DNA of 64,000 nucleotides, taken from assembly GCF_014692495.1 (NCBI RefSeq), contig NZ_JACOIJ010000005.1:1-64000 (forward strand), in the 5' to 3' direction. Made by a program: the position numbers and the translations under genes. The notes beneath the pieces were generated by a model. The model was not told the DNA's origin, did not search any database, and saw only the letters and a list, made by a program, of their open reading frames with translations. Shown here one piece after another: positions 8,099 to 17,937 of the stretch (the first letter of the stretch is position 1; every line of letters starts with the position of its first letter). Source of the stretch: Sphingobacterium litopenaei (GTDB lineage: Bacteria > Bacteroidota > Bacteroidia > Sphingobacteriales > Sphingobacteriaceae).

Positions 8099-11000
8099 TT
8101 AAAGTCCTACAGATAAACCAAACATGAATGAACGATTCTGTGGGTAAGATCCTTCATCAACACCTACACGAAGACCTGAATAAGAATTCACATCTGGATC
8201 ATATCCTGTATACTTTGTCCAGGTAATAAGATTAGTTGCTGTTACGAACATATCCAGTTTTCTCAACCCTATCTTATTTATCCATTGAGAATTAAACGTA
8301 TAGCGAAGATTGACATTTTTAAGTTTCAGGTATGAGCCATCTTCCACCCATCTACTTTGCACTCTGCTGTCAGACTGCTTAGGATCGTTACGAATTAACC
8401 TAGGGAAATTTGTCACATCACCCTGCTCACGCCATCTGTTTAGTGCATCAGTAGAGAGGTTGTTATAACTTACTATAGAATTACGCTGGTGATTAAGTTC
8501 ACTATAAATCTCATTTCCATATGAATATTGTAAGAACACATTTAATGAGAAATTTTTATACGAGAAGTCATTCGAAAATCCTCCAAAAAATTTAGGTTCA
8601 GCATAACCAATAATTTCTCGGTCATCCTGATTGATGATATTATCTCCATTCACATCTTTCCAAATAGGGTCTCCACCAACATATTTAGGTCCGTTTGCTC
8701 CATTAATCACGTTATTTACATTATCCTCATCACGGGCATACACACCTTGGAATCTCCATCCATAGAATACACCAATAGGCAAGCCTTCTTGCAAAATGTG
8801 ATATGTTCCATTTTGAATAAATCCATTGGTCAACAATTCATTTGGAAGAGAAGTAACTTTATTACGATTAAAACTGATATTAAAATTAGAATTCCATTTA
8901 AAGGCATTCACTAAGTTTCGAGTCTGAAGACCAACTTCTAAACCTTTATTTTCTATGTTTCCAATATTTTGTGTTATAAACTCAAAACCTGTAGTATTAG
9001 GTATTGGAACATTATACAAAAGATCTCTTGTTTTCTTTAGGTAATAATCCGTAGTCAGGAGAATTCTATTATTCACAAATCCCAACTCCAATCCTAAGTT
9101 ATATTGGGTAGTAGTTTCCCAAGTTAAGCTTGCATTAGGCATTACGGTAGGTGCAGCACCTGAAAAATCCAGGTAATTTGTACCTAATGTAAATTCACCT
9201 TGAGAAGTATAATCTCCAATAGCCTCATTACCTGTACTACCAACACTAAATCTTAACTTACCGTCACTAAGCCATCCCAATGATTTAATTCCCTCCTCCT
9301 CAACAAATCTCCAGCCCACTGAAGCTGACGGGAAGTATCCAAAACGCTTTTCTCTACCAAAACGTGAAGATCCATCAGAACGCATATTTAACTCCAACAT
9401 GTATTTGCTCATGTAATTATACGTCAAACGGCCAAAATAGGACAACATAGCGTGTTCTGATCCGATATTCACCCCTTGATTGGAAATGACAGATGCAGCA
9501 TTTAATGTTCTAATATCATCACTTGGAAAATACATACCATCTAAGCCTGTACGGTCATATCTCCAATTTTGGAAACTCATACCCAATACAGCACCGAAAT
9601 TGTGCACATCATTCACAGATTTGTTATAAGTGAAATAACTCTCATTTCCCCACGTTAGGTTTGTTGTGCTACGAGTAGCTCCCGTATTATAACCTTCTCT
9701 ATAGTCCAATATTGATGGCATAAACTCATCTTCTTTCATCGCGATGTAGTCTATGTTAAAATTAGTACGGAATTTAAGATCTTTAACAATATCTACCTCT
9801 GCATACTGACTTCCTATCAACCTGTTACTTTTTCCAAGATTTGTCGCATACAAGGCCATACCCACAGGATTTCTTTGACCAATCATATATCCATTTATAG
9901 ACCCATCTGGTAAATACATAGACATATTAGGCGGTCTAACCAGCATACTTCTAATGATACTTAAGTTGCCAGTACCTGCCGCATTAATTCTATTATTGAC
10001 CCCATTGGTATAGGAAGCACTTTGACCCACACGGATTCTATCTGAGAGTTTGAAATCAGTATTAATTCTAGATGTAAATCTTTTAAAATTAGAGTTTATA
10101 ACTATCCCATCTTGATCAAGATAAGAAGAACTCCAAGCGAATCTATTCGATTCATTTCCTCCACGAACAGAAAAATCAACCTTATTTTCTCGAGCTGTTC
10201 TCATTAACTCATCTTGCCAGTTCACATCACCATTGTTCATTGGACTTAGTGAATCAATCAGCGTGTAATATGGTTCTTCAGGCACAGCAAGAGCACCATA
10301 AGATTCAAGCACAGCTTCTCTATATTGACGAGCATTCAAGACACTTAAAAAGCGTGTTATAGAACTTACACCTGTAGTTGCATTTACCTGAATTTCCGGT
10401 TTCCCCTCTGCACCTCTTTTTGTGGTAATTAAAACAACACCATTAGCTGCTCTTGAACCATATATTGCTGTAGATGCTGCATCTTTTAAAATTTCAATTG
10501 AAGCAATATCATTTGGGTTTATATCAGCAAGAGGATTAAGTCCAAAATTCTGCGTTCCATTTAAAGAACTAACAGAACCTGATTCAATTGGAATACCATC
10601 GACCACAAACAAAGGATTGTTACCAGAATTCAAGGATGAATTACCTCTCACACGGATAGTCATCTCACCCCCAGGAGCACCAGAGTTAGAAGTTACTTGA
10701 ACCCCGGCAGCACGCCCCTGTAAAATAGAAATTGGATCTTGCAAAGAGGTTTTTTCAATCTCCTGAGATCCAACAGACACTATCGAGCCGGTTACATTTC
10801 GTCTTTTTTGAGTTCCATAACCGACCACTACGGTTTCCTCTATGGTATTTAGCTCAGAGGAAAGACGAATGATATATTCGTTTTGGTTGGAGACTTTAAA
10901 AGAATACTCCGAATAACCTACGGATGATACATTAATCGTATTTCCTATTACAACATCATTTAAAACAAATTGTCCATTCTGATCGGTAGAACTTGCTTTT

Positions 11001-11194
11001 GCTGTCTCAGCAACTTTTACACTTACCCCAGCAATAGGTAAAGAGGTTGACGCGTCTAATACTTTACCTTTAATACTTTTCTGTTGCGCGAACGCTCCAG
11101 AATTCAGGCAAACAAAAGAAAAAATAATTAACGATATTATTTTCGCTAGACAAGAATTAAAAATTCTAGGTAGGTAGTTAGTAGTTAAAACCAT
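8099..11194 (-). CDS. SusC/RagA TonB-linked outer membrane transporter
   Basis: 1031 residues. A signal peptide ends GAFAQQ and is followed directly by a carboxypeptidase-regulatory-like domain (KGKVLDASTSLPIAGVSVKV). The plug follows, with VVVGYGTQKRRNVTGSI, the conserved AIYGSRAANGVVLITTKRG, and then a beta-barrel ending RSFMFGLSVGL. There is no STN signalling domain, which fits control by the LacI repressor encoded divergently instead of by an ECF sigma factor. It is first in a five-gene operon. Its promoter overlaps the operator at 11247-11284. It imports oligosaccharides with the SusD partner, energised by TonB. Confidence 0.95.
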   Translation of the reverse strand: MVLTTNYLPRIFNSCLAKIISLIIFSFVCLNSGAFAQQKSIKGKVLDASTSLPIAGVSVKVAETAKASSTDQNGQFVLNDVVIGNTINVSSVGYSEYSFKVSNQNEYIIRLSSELNTIEETVVVGYGTQKRRNVTGSIVSVGSQEIEKTSLQDPISILQGRAAGVQVTSNSGAPGGEMTIRVRGNSSLNSGNNPLFVVDGIPIESGSVSSLNGTQNFGLNPLADINPNDIASIEILKDAASTAIYGSRAANGVVLITTKRGAEGKPEIQVNATTGVSSITRFLSVLNARQYREAVLESYGALAVPEEPYYTLIDSLSPMNNGDVNWQDELMRTARENKVDFSVRGGNESNRFAWSSSYLDQDGIVINSNFKRFTSRINTDFKLSDRIRVGQSASYTNGVNNRINAAGTGNLSIIRSMLVRPPNMSMYLPDGSINGYMIGQRNPVGMALYATNLGKSNRLIGSQYAEVDIVKDLKFRTNFNIDYIAMKEDEFMPSILDYREGYNTGATRSTTNLTWGNESYFTYNKSVNDVHNFGAVLGMSFQNWRYDRTGLDGMYFPSDDIRTLNAASVISNQGVNIGSEHAMLSYFGRLTYNYMSKYMLELNMRSDGSSRFGREKRFGYFPSASVGWRFVEEEGIKSLGWLSDGKLRFSVGSTGNEAIGDYTSQGEFTLGTNYLDFSGAAPTVMPNASLTWETTTQYNLGLELGFVNNRILLTTDYYLKKTRDLLYNVPIPNTTGFEFITQNIGNIENKGLEVGLQTRNLVNAFKWNSNFNISFNRNKVTSLPNELLTNGFIQNGTYHILQEGLPIGVFYGWRFQGVYARDEDNVNNVINGANGPKYVGGDPIWKDVNGDNIINQDDREIIGYAEPKFFGGFSNDFSYKNFSLNVFLQYSYGNEIYSELNHQRNSIVSYNNLSTDALNRWREQGDVTNFPRLIRNDPKQSDSRVQSRWVEDGSYLKLKNVNLRYTFNSQWINKIGLRKLDMFVTATNLITWTKYTGYDPDVNSYSGLRVGVDEGSYPQNRSFMFGLSVGL

Positions 11195-11233
11195 AATTCT
11201 GATTTTAAGTTTATAATAAATTAGTTTACAACA

Positions 11234-11263
11234 CTAAGATAGATATTATTTTTTATTGTGCAA
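11234..11263 (-). promoter_or_regulatory. Promoter of the susC-nagB operon
   Basis: On the minus strand a -33 TTG (11263-11261) is followed after 19 bases by TATCTTAG (11241-11234), one mismatch from the Bacteroidota -7 consensus TAnnTTTG. The TTG lies inside the palindromic operator, so repressor binding would block sigma contact. Transcription would start about 30 bases upstream of the susC ATG. Confidence 0.6.
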
Positions 11264-11284
11264 ACATTTGCACAATAAAAAATA
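11247..11284. promoter_or_regulatory. LacI-type operator O1, 38-bp perfect palindrome
   Basis: The half-site TTTGCACAATAAAAAATA at 11267-11284 is repeated perfectly in inverse at 11247-11264, with CA between. The core is TGCAA-ACAT-TTGCA (11259-11272). It lies between divergent susC and lacI and covers the susC -33 element. Its symmetry and position fit binding of the LacI-family repressor at 11410-12453. Confidence 0.75.
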
Positions 11285-11324
11285 CTTATATAGTTATATA
11301 ATTAACAATACCATATAAAACTAA

Positions 11325-11342
11325 TGCAATTGTTTGCACAAT
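11325..11342. promoter_or_regulatory. LacI-type operator O2
   Basis: TGCAA-TTGT-TTGCA (11325-11338) has the same core as O1, and its right arm TTTGCACAAT (11333-11342) is identical to the O1 half-site. The centres are 66 bp apart. Two matching sites flanking a divergent promoter region suggest cooperative or looping repression of both susC and lacI. Confidence 0.65.
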
Positions 11343-11365
11343 TATTATTCATACAATATTTTTTG
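11334..11365 (+). promoter_or_regulatory. Promoter of lacI (autoregulated)
   Basis: TTG (11334-11336), part of the O2 right arm, is followed after 20 bases by TATTTTTTG (11357-11365), which matches TAnnTTTG with one extra base. It lies about 45 bases upstream of the lacI ATG. The arrangement mirrors the susC promoter, with its -33 in the same TTTGCACAAT half-site. Confidence 0.45.
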
Positions 11366-11409
11366 ATTCCCTATATTTTTAATTTATCTTAGCTTAGATA
11401 AACTTTTAA

Positions 11410-12453
11410 ATGAAAAAATCAGACTCCAGACGTTTAACAATTAAAGATTTAGCCAAAGAGCTAAACCTTTCATCTTCGACTATCTCGAGAGTTCTCTCTA
11501 ACAACCCTCGCATTAGTGAGGCAACCAAGAAATTAGTCAATGACAAAGTCAAAGAGTTAGGTTTTTCATTAGATCCCATTGCTTCCAGCTTTAGAAGCAA
11601 GAAGACTAAATCCATCGGTGTTGTAGCTCCAAGAATTGATGTAGATTTTCACTCGAAAGTAATTAGTGGAATAGAAGATTATGCCTCTGAATTAGGCTAT
11701 CAAATCACTATTTTTCAGTCCAAAGATTCTTATATAAAAGAAAAAGAAATCCTAAAACTTCTAGAGACGTCACTCGCAGCTGGAATTATTATTTGTCCTT
11801 CCCTTGAAACACAAAAAGTGGATCACCTTAAGAAAGTAATAAAATCCAACATCCCTCTCGTCCTATACGATAGACCTATTGAGAATCTAGATACAAATAT
11901 TGTATGTATCAATGATTATCAAGCATCATACGATGCAACTAAGCACCTAATAAATACAGGATGCAAAAGAATTGCTCATATATCTGGAAATCTAAATGTA
12001 AATATCTTCAATAAAAGATTTGAAGGATATAAAGCGGCATTGGTAGATAATGATTTGGAATTTGAAGATGCATTATTATACCAAACGCATAATTTATCCT
12101 ATCAAGAAGGATTAGTTGCTGCTGAGAAGCTTTCAAAATTGAAAAATCCTATTGACGGAATAGTATGCGCCAATGATTATACCGCATCAGCAGCGGTCCA
12201 GTTATTTAAAAAATTGAATATTTCAATCCCTGAAAATATTTCTATTATAGGATTTAGTAATTATCCGATTTCAACCATTATTGAGCCTAATATATCCACC
12301 ATTGATGACAATGCATACTATATGGGAAATATTGCAGCTAAAATCTTAATTCAACAAATCGAAGATAAGTTTCAGAAAAAAATAGACCACCAAGAAATAC
12401 TTGTCAAAACAGATCTTATCATAAGAGATAGTACAAAAAAAGTAAAAAAATAA
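11410..12453 (+). CDS. LacI-family transcriptional repressor
   Basis: 347 residues. The N-terminal HTH is RLTIKDLAKELNLSSSTISRVL, followed by the hinge region DPIASSFRSKKT and a periplasmic-binding-protein-type sensor domain (SIGVVAPRI at its start, GIVCANDYTASAAVQLF and IIGFSNYPISTIIEPNISTI late). The hinge position that is Leu56 in E. coli LacI is Phe here, and the matching operators have a CA rather than CG centre. It is transcribed divergently from susC and convergently with nagP. I infer that it represses the susC-nagB operon and itself, with a GlcNAc-derived inducer likely. Confidence 0.9.
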   Translation: MKKSDSRRLTIKDLAKELNLSSSTISRVLSNNPRISEATKKLVNDKVKELGFSLDPIASSFRSKKTKSIGVVAPRIDVDFHSKVISGIEDYASELGYQITIFQSKDSYIKEKEILKLLETSLAAGIIICPSLETQKVDHLKKVIKSNIPLVLYDRPIENLDTNIVCINDYQASYDATKHLINTGCKRIAHISGNLNVNIFNKRFEGYKAALVDNDLEFEDALLYQTHNLSYQEGLVAAEKLSKLKNPIDGIVCANDYTASAAVQLFKKLNISIPENISIIGFSNYPISTIIEPNISTIDDNAYYMGNIAAKILIQQIEDKFQKKIDHQEILVKTDLIIRDSTKKVKK

Positions 12454-12480
12454 ATGCTCCTTTTCTTTAAGGTGCATTTA
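12451..12480. terminator. Bidirectional terminator between lacI and nagP
   Basis: TAAATGCTCC (12451-12460) and GGTGCATTTA (12471-12480) pair with one mismatch around a 10-base loop. The hairpin lies between the convergent stops of lacI (+) and nagP (-). Confidence 0.6.
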
Positions 12481-12489
12481 TAATAGACT

Positions 12490-13815
12490 TTATTTTTTCC
12501 AGCTCTTAATATTATATCCGTAAAAAGCGTAAAAGATAAGATAAATATAGCAAGGAACAAGTACCCAATAGGCAAACCGCAATCCTTCTGTATCGGCAAA
12601 ATAACCATATATCATAGGCATTATGGCATTGCCACATAATGCCATGACCAACAAAGATGCGCCTACTTTTAGAAATTTACCTAAATTATTTAATGCTAAT
12701 GGCCATACGCCGGCCCATATCATGGAATTGGCGAACCCCAGAGCGACTAAAAACCACACGGAAACATCCGTATGATGACCTAAAAGACTAACATGACCTG
12801 ATACATATATTACGCCCAACGACAATATAAATCCTAAACAAGTACAAATTCGTAAAGCTAATAATTGGCTTAAGACTTTTGGGATAAATGTTATCCCCAG
12901 CAAATACCCTAGTATGGTTGCTGTTAGCGTATAGGAGGGAAATGATTTGGCTTCTAAAAAGTTCAAACCATGATATTGGGCATAATTAATAACACTGTCC
13001 ACGGCAATAACCTGAGAACCAACATGAAAAAATATAGCGACACTTCCTAAAACCAAATAGGGAAAGGATAACACAGACTTTTTTGAACTATTACTACTAC
13101 TGTTCTCGTCGGTTTCTTTCTCGCTATCTATTTCTGGTAATGGTGAATATTTTACAAGCAATCCTAGCGCTACAAGAATAAAGCCTATAACCATATAAGG
13201 CACAACAACCCTACCTACCAATTCATCCAAAGCAGCCTCTTTTTGTGCTATAGGAAGCAAGGATAAATTTTCAAAAAAGCTTTTGTCTTCAGGTTTTAGT
13301 ATGATGGCTGCAAATAATAATGGCGCAATAATTCCAGCAACCTTATTACTAATTCCCATTATACTAAAACGCTGAGCAGCACGCTCCTTGTCGCCCAGAA
13401 TCGTGACATAGGGATTGGCGGCAGTTTGCAAAATGGACAATCCCACGCCCAGTGTAAATAATCCCGTGAGAAACACCTCATAGATACGGTAGGCCCCAGC
13501 GGGAATAAAAAGAAATGCACCAATAGCCATCATAAAAAAGCCCAGCATCATCCCCCCCTTAAAACCGAAATATTTTAAGATATATCCCGAAGGTACCGCC
13601 ATGACCAAATAGGCAATGTAAAAAGCAAAAGCTACTAAATAAGAAGCGAAATGGCTTAAATCAAATGCTATTTTGAAATAGGGAATTAAAATAGCATTTA
13701 CCCAGGTAACAAACCCAAAAACAAAGAAAAGCACAGCGATTATTATCACTGATATCACCTTTTGCTGAGAGGTTAACTGATCTACACTTATAGGATTATG
13801 GATACTTTTCTTCAT
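12490..13815 (-). CDS. nagP: FucP/NagP-type sugar MFS transporter, likely GlcNAc permease
   Basis: 441 residues with about 12 predicted membrane segments, starting FFVFGFVTWVNAILIPYFK. This is the N-terminal signature of the FucP subfamily, which contains the NagP GlcNAc:H+ symporters. QTAANPYVTILG after helix 4 is also typical. A charged cytoplasmic loop (EIDSEKETDENSSSNSSKKS) separates the two halves. It is last in the nagA-lacI-GH20-GH20-nagP operon, 5 bases after the first GH20 gene, which supports GlcNAc as substrate. Unphosphorylated GlcNAc delivered this way needs a kinase, and none is in the window. Confidence 0.85.
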   Translation of the reverse strand: MKKSIHNPISVDQLTSQQKVISVIIIAVLFFVFGFVTWVNAILIPYFKIAFDLSHFASYLVAFAFYIAYLVMAVPSGYILKYFGFKGGMMLGFFMMAIGAFLFIPAGAYRIYEVFLTGLFTLGVGLSILQTAANPYVTILGDKERAAQRFSIMGISNKVAGIIAPLLFAAIILKPEDKSFFENLSLLPIAQKEAALDELVGRVVVPYMVIGFILVALGLLVKYSPLPEIDSEKETDENSSSNSSKKSVLSFPYLVLGSVAIFFHVGSQVIAVDSVINYAQYHGLNFLEAKSFPSYTLTATILGYLLGITFIPKVLSQLLALRICTCLGFILSLGVIYVSGHVSLLGHHTDVSVWFLVALGFANSMIWAGVWPLALNNLGKFLKVGASLLVMALCGNAIMPMIYGYFADTEGLRFAYWVLVPCYIYLIFYAFYGYNIKSWKK

Positions 13816-13820
13816 AACTT

Positions 13821-16367
13821 TTAATTAGGATGCGTGTAATAGGCAGGCAAACTTCCTTCACCATTATCGTTTAACACTCTAAAGACCATATTTTTGTTTG
13901 GTCTAATAGGTCCTGTGTACTTTTTACTATTTAAAGTCGGCATACTACCATCTTCAGTAAAATAAATTTTGAATCCTGGCAAATCTGTATTGGCATGCAA
14001 CATCTCATCCACCAATGCCACACCTGGGGTTGGAATTCGATATTTATACCCCTGCTTATAATATTGAAGCCTTTTAAGCTCCTGATTACCCACAATGCCA
14101 AAAAACTCATTTAAATCTTTATGGTAAGCTTTTTCATAAGAATCCCCGTCCAAATTTTCCCACTCCCGAGCAGGTGCCCAAGCTTTTTCCACAAAAGAAA
14201 GCAATCGCGGGAATATCATTTTTTCCATCTGCTCTTCACTTTTTATAGTTTCCGACCAGAGCAAAGCCTGAATCCCTACAATATTTTTTTCCCCTTCTGG
14301 AGTAAGTTTTTCATGATTCTCTAATGTGTTATTAGGAAGTTTGCGCCCTAGCCAGTCCATTTGCTGGTTTTTCAAATAATTGTAAGGAATAAAACTAAAA
14401 GGTTTTTCCATGTCAATAAATCCTCCCCAATAAAATCCCTGTTCCTTGAAATTTTTTTGATAGGACATGTCCATATAGAAATTGCTCACAAAAGATAATT
14501 TGACCTTATAGCCTAAATTCGCCAACTTGTAGGCTAAATCTTCATTCCCCGTTAGATTATTCCAAACATTTAAATGAATATTTTTATTCGTTAATCCTTT
14601 ATCAGCAAACCATTTTTTCCTACCTGTTTCTGTCACGCCTCTTTTCATGCCGACCTCTTCCCAGCCCGACAAATACAAACCTCGGGCATCTAATATTTCA
14701 TATAATTTATTAAAATGACGAAACCATAAATCTTCAACACTTTTGATATTCGGGTCTTCATTTTTTAATTTTTTAAAGGCAGGAGAACCTTCCCAAACAC
14801 CATTAGGAACTTCATCTCCTCCGAAATGAATGGTGTGCAAGGGCACATTTACCGATTTATAAATTCCAATGATATCATCGGTAATCTGTTCCAAAAAATT
14901 ATATACTGAACTTAAAGAGACATCCATGACATTATCATTCCATTTCTGTACACTGGAATATTTAGAGGTATCTCCTACTGAATAAAGCAAGTATTTTTCA
15001 GCTTCACTACGATCTTTATCTTTCAATCTCTCATATCTATATTGCATAGCTTTCACCGCAGCTCGTGCATGACCCGGAGTTTCTATCTCTGGTATGACCT
15101 GAACATGTCTTGCATTAGCATACAATAAGATATCTTTAAAATCTTGTATAGAATAATATCCCGTACCTCTATTTTTAGCCAAAGGTCCTGACCCATAAGA
15201 GGGAGGAAGTGACGAAGAAGAAATAAATGCATGCGAACGCACCGAAGAAACGGAAGTAAGTTCCGGAAAAGATGGCAATTCTAACCTCCAGCCTTCATCA
15301 TCATTAAGGTGAAAATGCAGGGTATTTATTTTATAAAAGGAAAGAATATCTATTAGTTTAAGAATCTGCTTCTTGGACTGAAAATTTCTAGCGACATCAA
15401 TCATAAAACCTCTGCTCGAAAATCTCGGTTCATCGTACACTTCAACGCAAGGAATATATATTACGTCTTTTTTGCTCGACTTATAATCTTCGGCTTTTAT
15501 TAAGGATTTAATAGACTGAATAGCATAAAAAGCTCCTTTTCCGCTTCTTGAAGTCACGACAATTGAATCTTTAGTCACCAAAAGTTTATAAGCTTCCTCT
15601 TTTAAGGTTTTATCTAGTTTAAATTTGATTACATCTTTTGACCTCGGCTTTTTGTGGATAGAAAAATTAATATGGAAAAGTTCTCCCATTTCATTGATGA
15701 AATAATCTATTTCATTTGTAAATAATCCTCCTCCTTGTATCAGCGTAGTACCAGATAAGGCAAAATAACCATCTACTGACACGAACTTGGATGGAGTGGG
15801 AAATATTTTTCCAGGCTGTACACTATGAGAATCCACATATCTTTTATTCTTCTCAAAGATCAAATCAGGGGTCATTTCTACGTCGTTCGCTACCCTATAA
15901 AATCTCTTTTTATCTACAGGCTCCAGCCTTTCCACCTCTCCTAACGGGGTAATTTTTCCATTATCCCAGGCTATATAAAATCCCTGAGGGGAATCATTAA
16001 AATTCACGATCCATGATTTAGAAACTATTTGCAGGTCTAATTCTTCGCCTGGAGCTAATGGCTTAAAAGAATCATTGGGCGTCAGTACAAACAAGTCTCC
16101 GTTGATGTGTTGTATATCAAAAACAGGATTAGAGTTCTTGGGCTCAAAAATTCGAATAAAATTGAAATATAACTTCCATCCGCTCTTATCAAGAACCGTT
16201 TTGCCCTCATTCTTAAATACAATTCGGGATAAAGCCTCTTCCTTTCCATTGTAATTATTTTCCAAAGGTTGCCAAGAAACTTTAATGCTAACATCCGAAG
16301 CACTTTGTGAAAACCCCCAAGAGGTCATAATTAACAAAAACACAACAATATATGCTAATATCTTCAT
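13821..16367 (-). CDS. GH20 beta-N-acetylhexosaminidase, chitobiase type
   Basis: 848 residues with a signal peptide ending WGFSQS. Domains in order: CHB_HEX N-terminal carbohydrate-binding domain (about 25-160, with VSWQPLENNYNGKEEALSRI), GH20b (about 185-305), catalytic TIM barrel (about 310-720) and a CHB_HEX C-terminal domain (FKIYFTEDGSMP). The catalytic pair is Asp518-Glu519 in HFGGDEV; ARNFQSKKQILKLIDIL, HFHLNDDEGWRLEL and PEIETPGHARAA are also conserved. It removes terminal GlcNAc or GalNAc by substrate-assisted catalysis, in the periplasm or beyond. It sits between the second GH20 gene (7 bases) and nagP (5 bases). Confidence 0.95.
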   Translation of the reverse strand: MKILAYIVVFLLIMTSWGFSQSASDVSIKVSWQPLENNYNGKEEALSRIVFKNEGKTVLDKSGWKLYFNFIRIFEPKNSNPVFDIQHINGDLFVLTPNDSFKPLAPGEELDLQIVSKSWIVNFNDSPQGFYIAWDNGKITPLGEVERLEPVDKKRFYRVANDVEMTPDLIFEKNKRYVDSHSVQPGKIFPTPSKFVSVDGYFALSGTTLIQGGGLFTNEIDYFINEMGELFHINFSIHKKPRSKDVIKFKLDKTLKEEAYKLLVTKDSIVVTSRSGKGAFYAIQSIKSLIKAEDYKSSKKDVIYIPCVEVYDEPRFSSRGFMIDVARNFQSKKQILKLIDILSFYKINTLHFHLNDDEGWRLELPSFPELTSVSSVRSHAFISSSSLPPSYGSGPLAKNRGTGYYSIQDFKDILLYANARHVQVIPEIETPGHARAAVKAMQYRYERLKDKDRSEAEKYLLYSVGDTSKYSSVQKWNDNVMDVSLSSVYNFLEQITDDIIGIYKSVNVPLHTIHFGGDEVPNGVWEGSPAFKKLKNEDPNIKSVEDLWFRHFNKLYEILDARGLYLSGWEEVGMKRGVTETGRKKWFADKGLTNKNIHLNVWNNLTGNEDLAYKLANLGYKVKLSFVSNFYMDMSYQKNFKEQGFYWGGFIDMEKPFSFIPYNYLKNQQMDWLGRKLPNNTLENHEKLTPEGEKNIVGIQALLWSETIKSEEQMEKMIFPRLLSFVEKAWAPAREWENLDGDSYEKAYHKDLNEFFGIVGNQELKRLQYYKQGYKYRIPTPGVALVDEMLHANTDLPGFKIYFTEDGSMPTLNSKKYTGPIRPNKNMVFRVLNDNGEGSLPAYYTHPN

Positions 16368-16374
16368 AAATAAT

Positions 16375-17910
16375 CTACTTTGAATTTTTACTTAACCTAT
16401 CATACATCAGTTTAATCTTATTGTTGCGCAATTCGTTTTCCTGTCTTATTTCAGCAGGGAAAAGATAGTTTTTGTGCAATCTATTAAACTCCTTATTTTT
16501 ATTTGAATTTTCCAACTGTTTTAACTGCTTTAGTATATGCGGAATTTCATCAGAATTGAAGTCTTTTGAATTAAGCCGCTCCTCTATAGTCATATATACT
16601 AGATAGTCATATCTGATCTCGGACATTAAAACATAATGCGCATATTCTTCCTTATTGTTTTTTGGCTTCAAACTCTTCAAATTATTTACCACCCACAAAG
16701 CGCTATCTGCCATTATTTTAATCGCAGGTCCACCAGCACTGACTACACCTTGATTTATTTCATAAGGATTTGCTTTAAGAGCATTCCAAAATAGTTGAGA
16801 TTCAGAATCATTAAAACCATAACGCTGATAAGCATATTGCTGGACAAACTTTTCTATTTCTAAAGCTTCAGGTCTCTTTAGTGCTTCAAAATAGGCTTCC
16901 ATAAGCATATTAAAGCCATTCAAAGGATATACTCGACGTATTGGATATAACTCAACCAAATCCTTTGGACTCTCCCAGACACTCGAATAAAGACCAGATG
17001 TAGACCATGAAGTCATTATGATTCCTTTATAATTGAACTCCTTAGCTAGAGGTATGAAATCTCTAATATTTTTAAAGTGTTTTTCCCATTGGGTGACAAA
17101 ATAATTATCTGGATGACTACGAATAGATGGTGCACCCCAAATTTCAAAACCAGAATTCAACAGATTGCTATGTTTTCCAAACATATTAATGTCCCACCCA
17201 TAATTCCAATCAATGAATACAGTTTGCTTTGGCAAGCCTTCCAAGGCATCTGGATATTTCATGGCAATATCAGCCCAAATCACAGGTCGTTTACCTAGAG
17301 AAACTACCAATTCACATAATAATTTTATATAATCACCATACAAGCGTCCTTTTCCAACTTCAGCTACTTTCTTTTGAGATTCTTTAGAGTGCCCCAACAG
17401 GTATGTCTCATCACCTCCAATATGAATGTATTCAGATTTGTGGGTCGATATTAAATCCGAATATAAATCCCTAAAAAGCTCTTTTGCCAACTCCTCCTTT
17501 AAAGGATTAATCTGAGAAAAATCTTTTTGATCTTCTCTGAGCTCTTTGTACTTATAGTGTCTTAGAATGTATTCTACGTGACCAAAACTTTGCTGCAGCG
17601 GTATTACATCAATGCCCAAATTCTCACAATACGCGATAAAATCTACAACCTGCTCACGTGTATAAGCATATTGATTGGGAATCAATGGATGTTTTTCAAA
17701 AGGATACGTTGCTTCCCATTCCATTACTAAGGTATTGATCCCTCCTTGATGGAGTTGTGTGGCCAACTTTTTTAAAGCATCAATCTGCATGGCTTGAACT
17801 CTCAGGTCCAAATGAAAGCCTTGAATGGGAAATTTTTTCTCTTGACCTACCGAAGGCTTACAAGAGAGTACATAAAAAAGAAGAATTATATAAGGAAATA
17901 GTTTTTTCAT
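16375..17910 (-). CDS. Second GH20-family hexosaminidase, lipoprotein
   Basis: 511 residues; the signal peptide ends YVLSC, so it is probably lipidated at Cys17. It has only a TIM barrel, without the N-terminal CHB_HEX or GH20b domains of its neighbour. The catalytic pair is Asp167-Glu168 in HIGGDETYLLG, preceded by LVMEWEATYPF and QSFGHVEYILR. This single-domain layout resembles the HEXD-like branch of GH20, whose preferred aglycones often differ from those of chitobiase-type enzymes. I infer that the two GH20s act at different locations or on different linkages. It lies between lacI and the larger GH20 gene in the nagA operon. Confidence 0.85.
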   Translation of the reverse strand: MKKLFPYIILLFYVLSCKPSVGQEKKFPIQGFHLDLRVQAMQIDALKKLATQLHQGGINTLVMEWEATYPFEKHPLIPNQYAYTREQVVDFIAYCENLGIDVIPLQQSFGHVEYILRHYKYKELREDQKDFSQINPLKEELAKELFRDLYSDLISTHKSEYIHIGGDETYLLGHSKESQKKVAEVGKGRLYGDYIKLLCELVVSLGKRPVIWADIAMKYPDALEGLPKQTVFIDWNYGWDINMFGKHSNLLNSGFEIWGAPSIRSHPDNYFVTQWEKHFKNIRDFIPLAKEFNYKGIIMTSWSTSGLYSSVWESPKDLVELYPIRRVYPLNGFNMLMEAYFEALKRPEALEIEKFVQQYAYQRYGFNDSESQLFWNALKANPYEINQGVVSAGGPAIKIMADSALWVVNNLKSLKPKNNKEEYAHYVLMSEIRYDYLVYMTIEERLNSKDFNSDEIPHILKQLKQLENSNKNKEFNRLHKNYLFPAEIRQENELRNNKIKLMYDRLSKNSK

Positions 17911-17937
17911 AATAGGGTAGTTTATAGTAAAATCATT

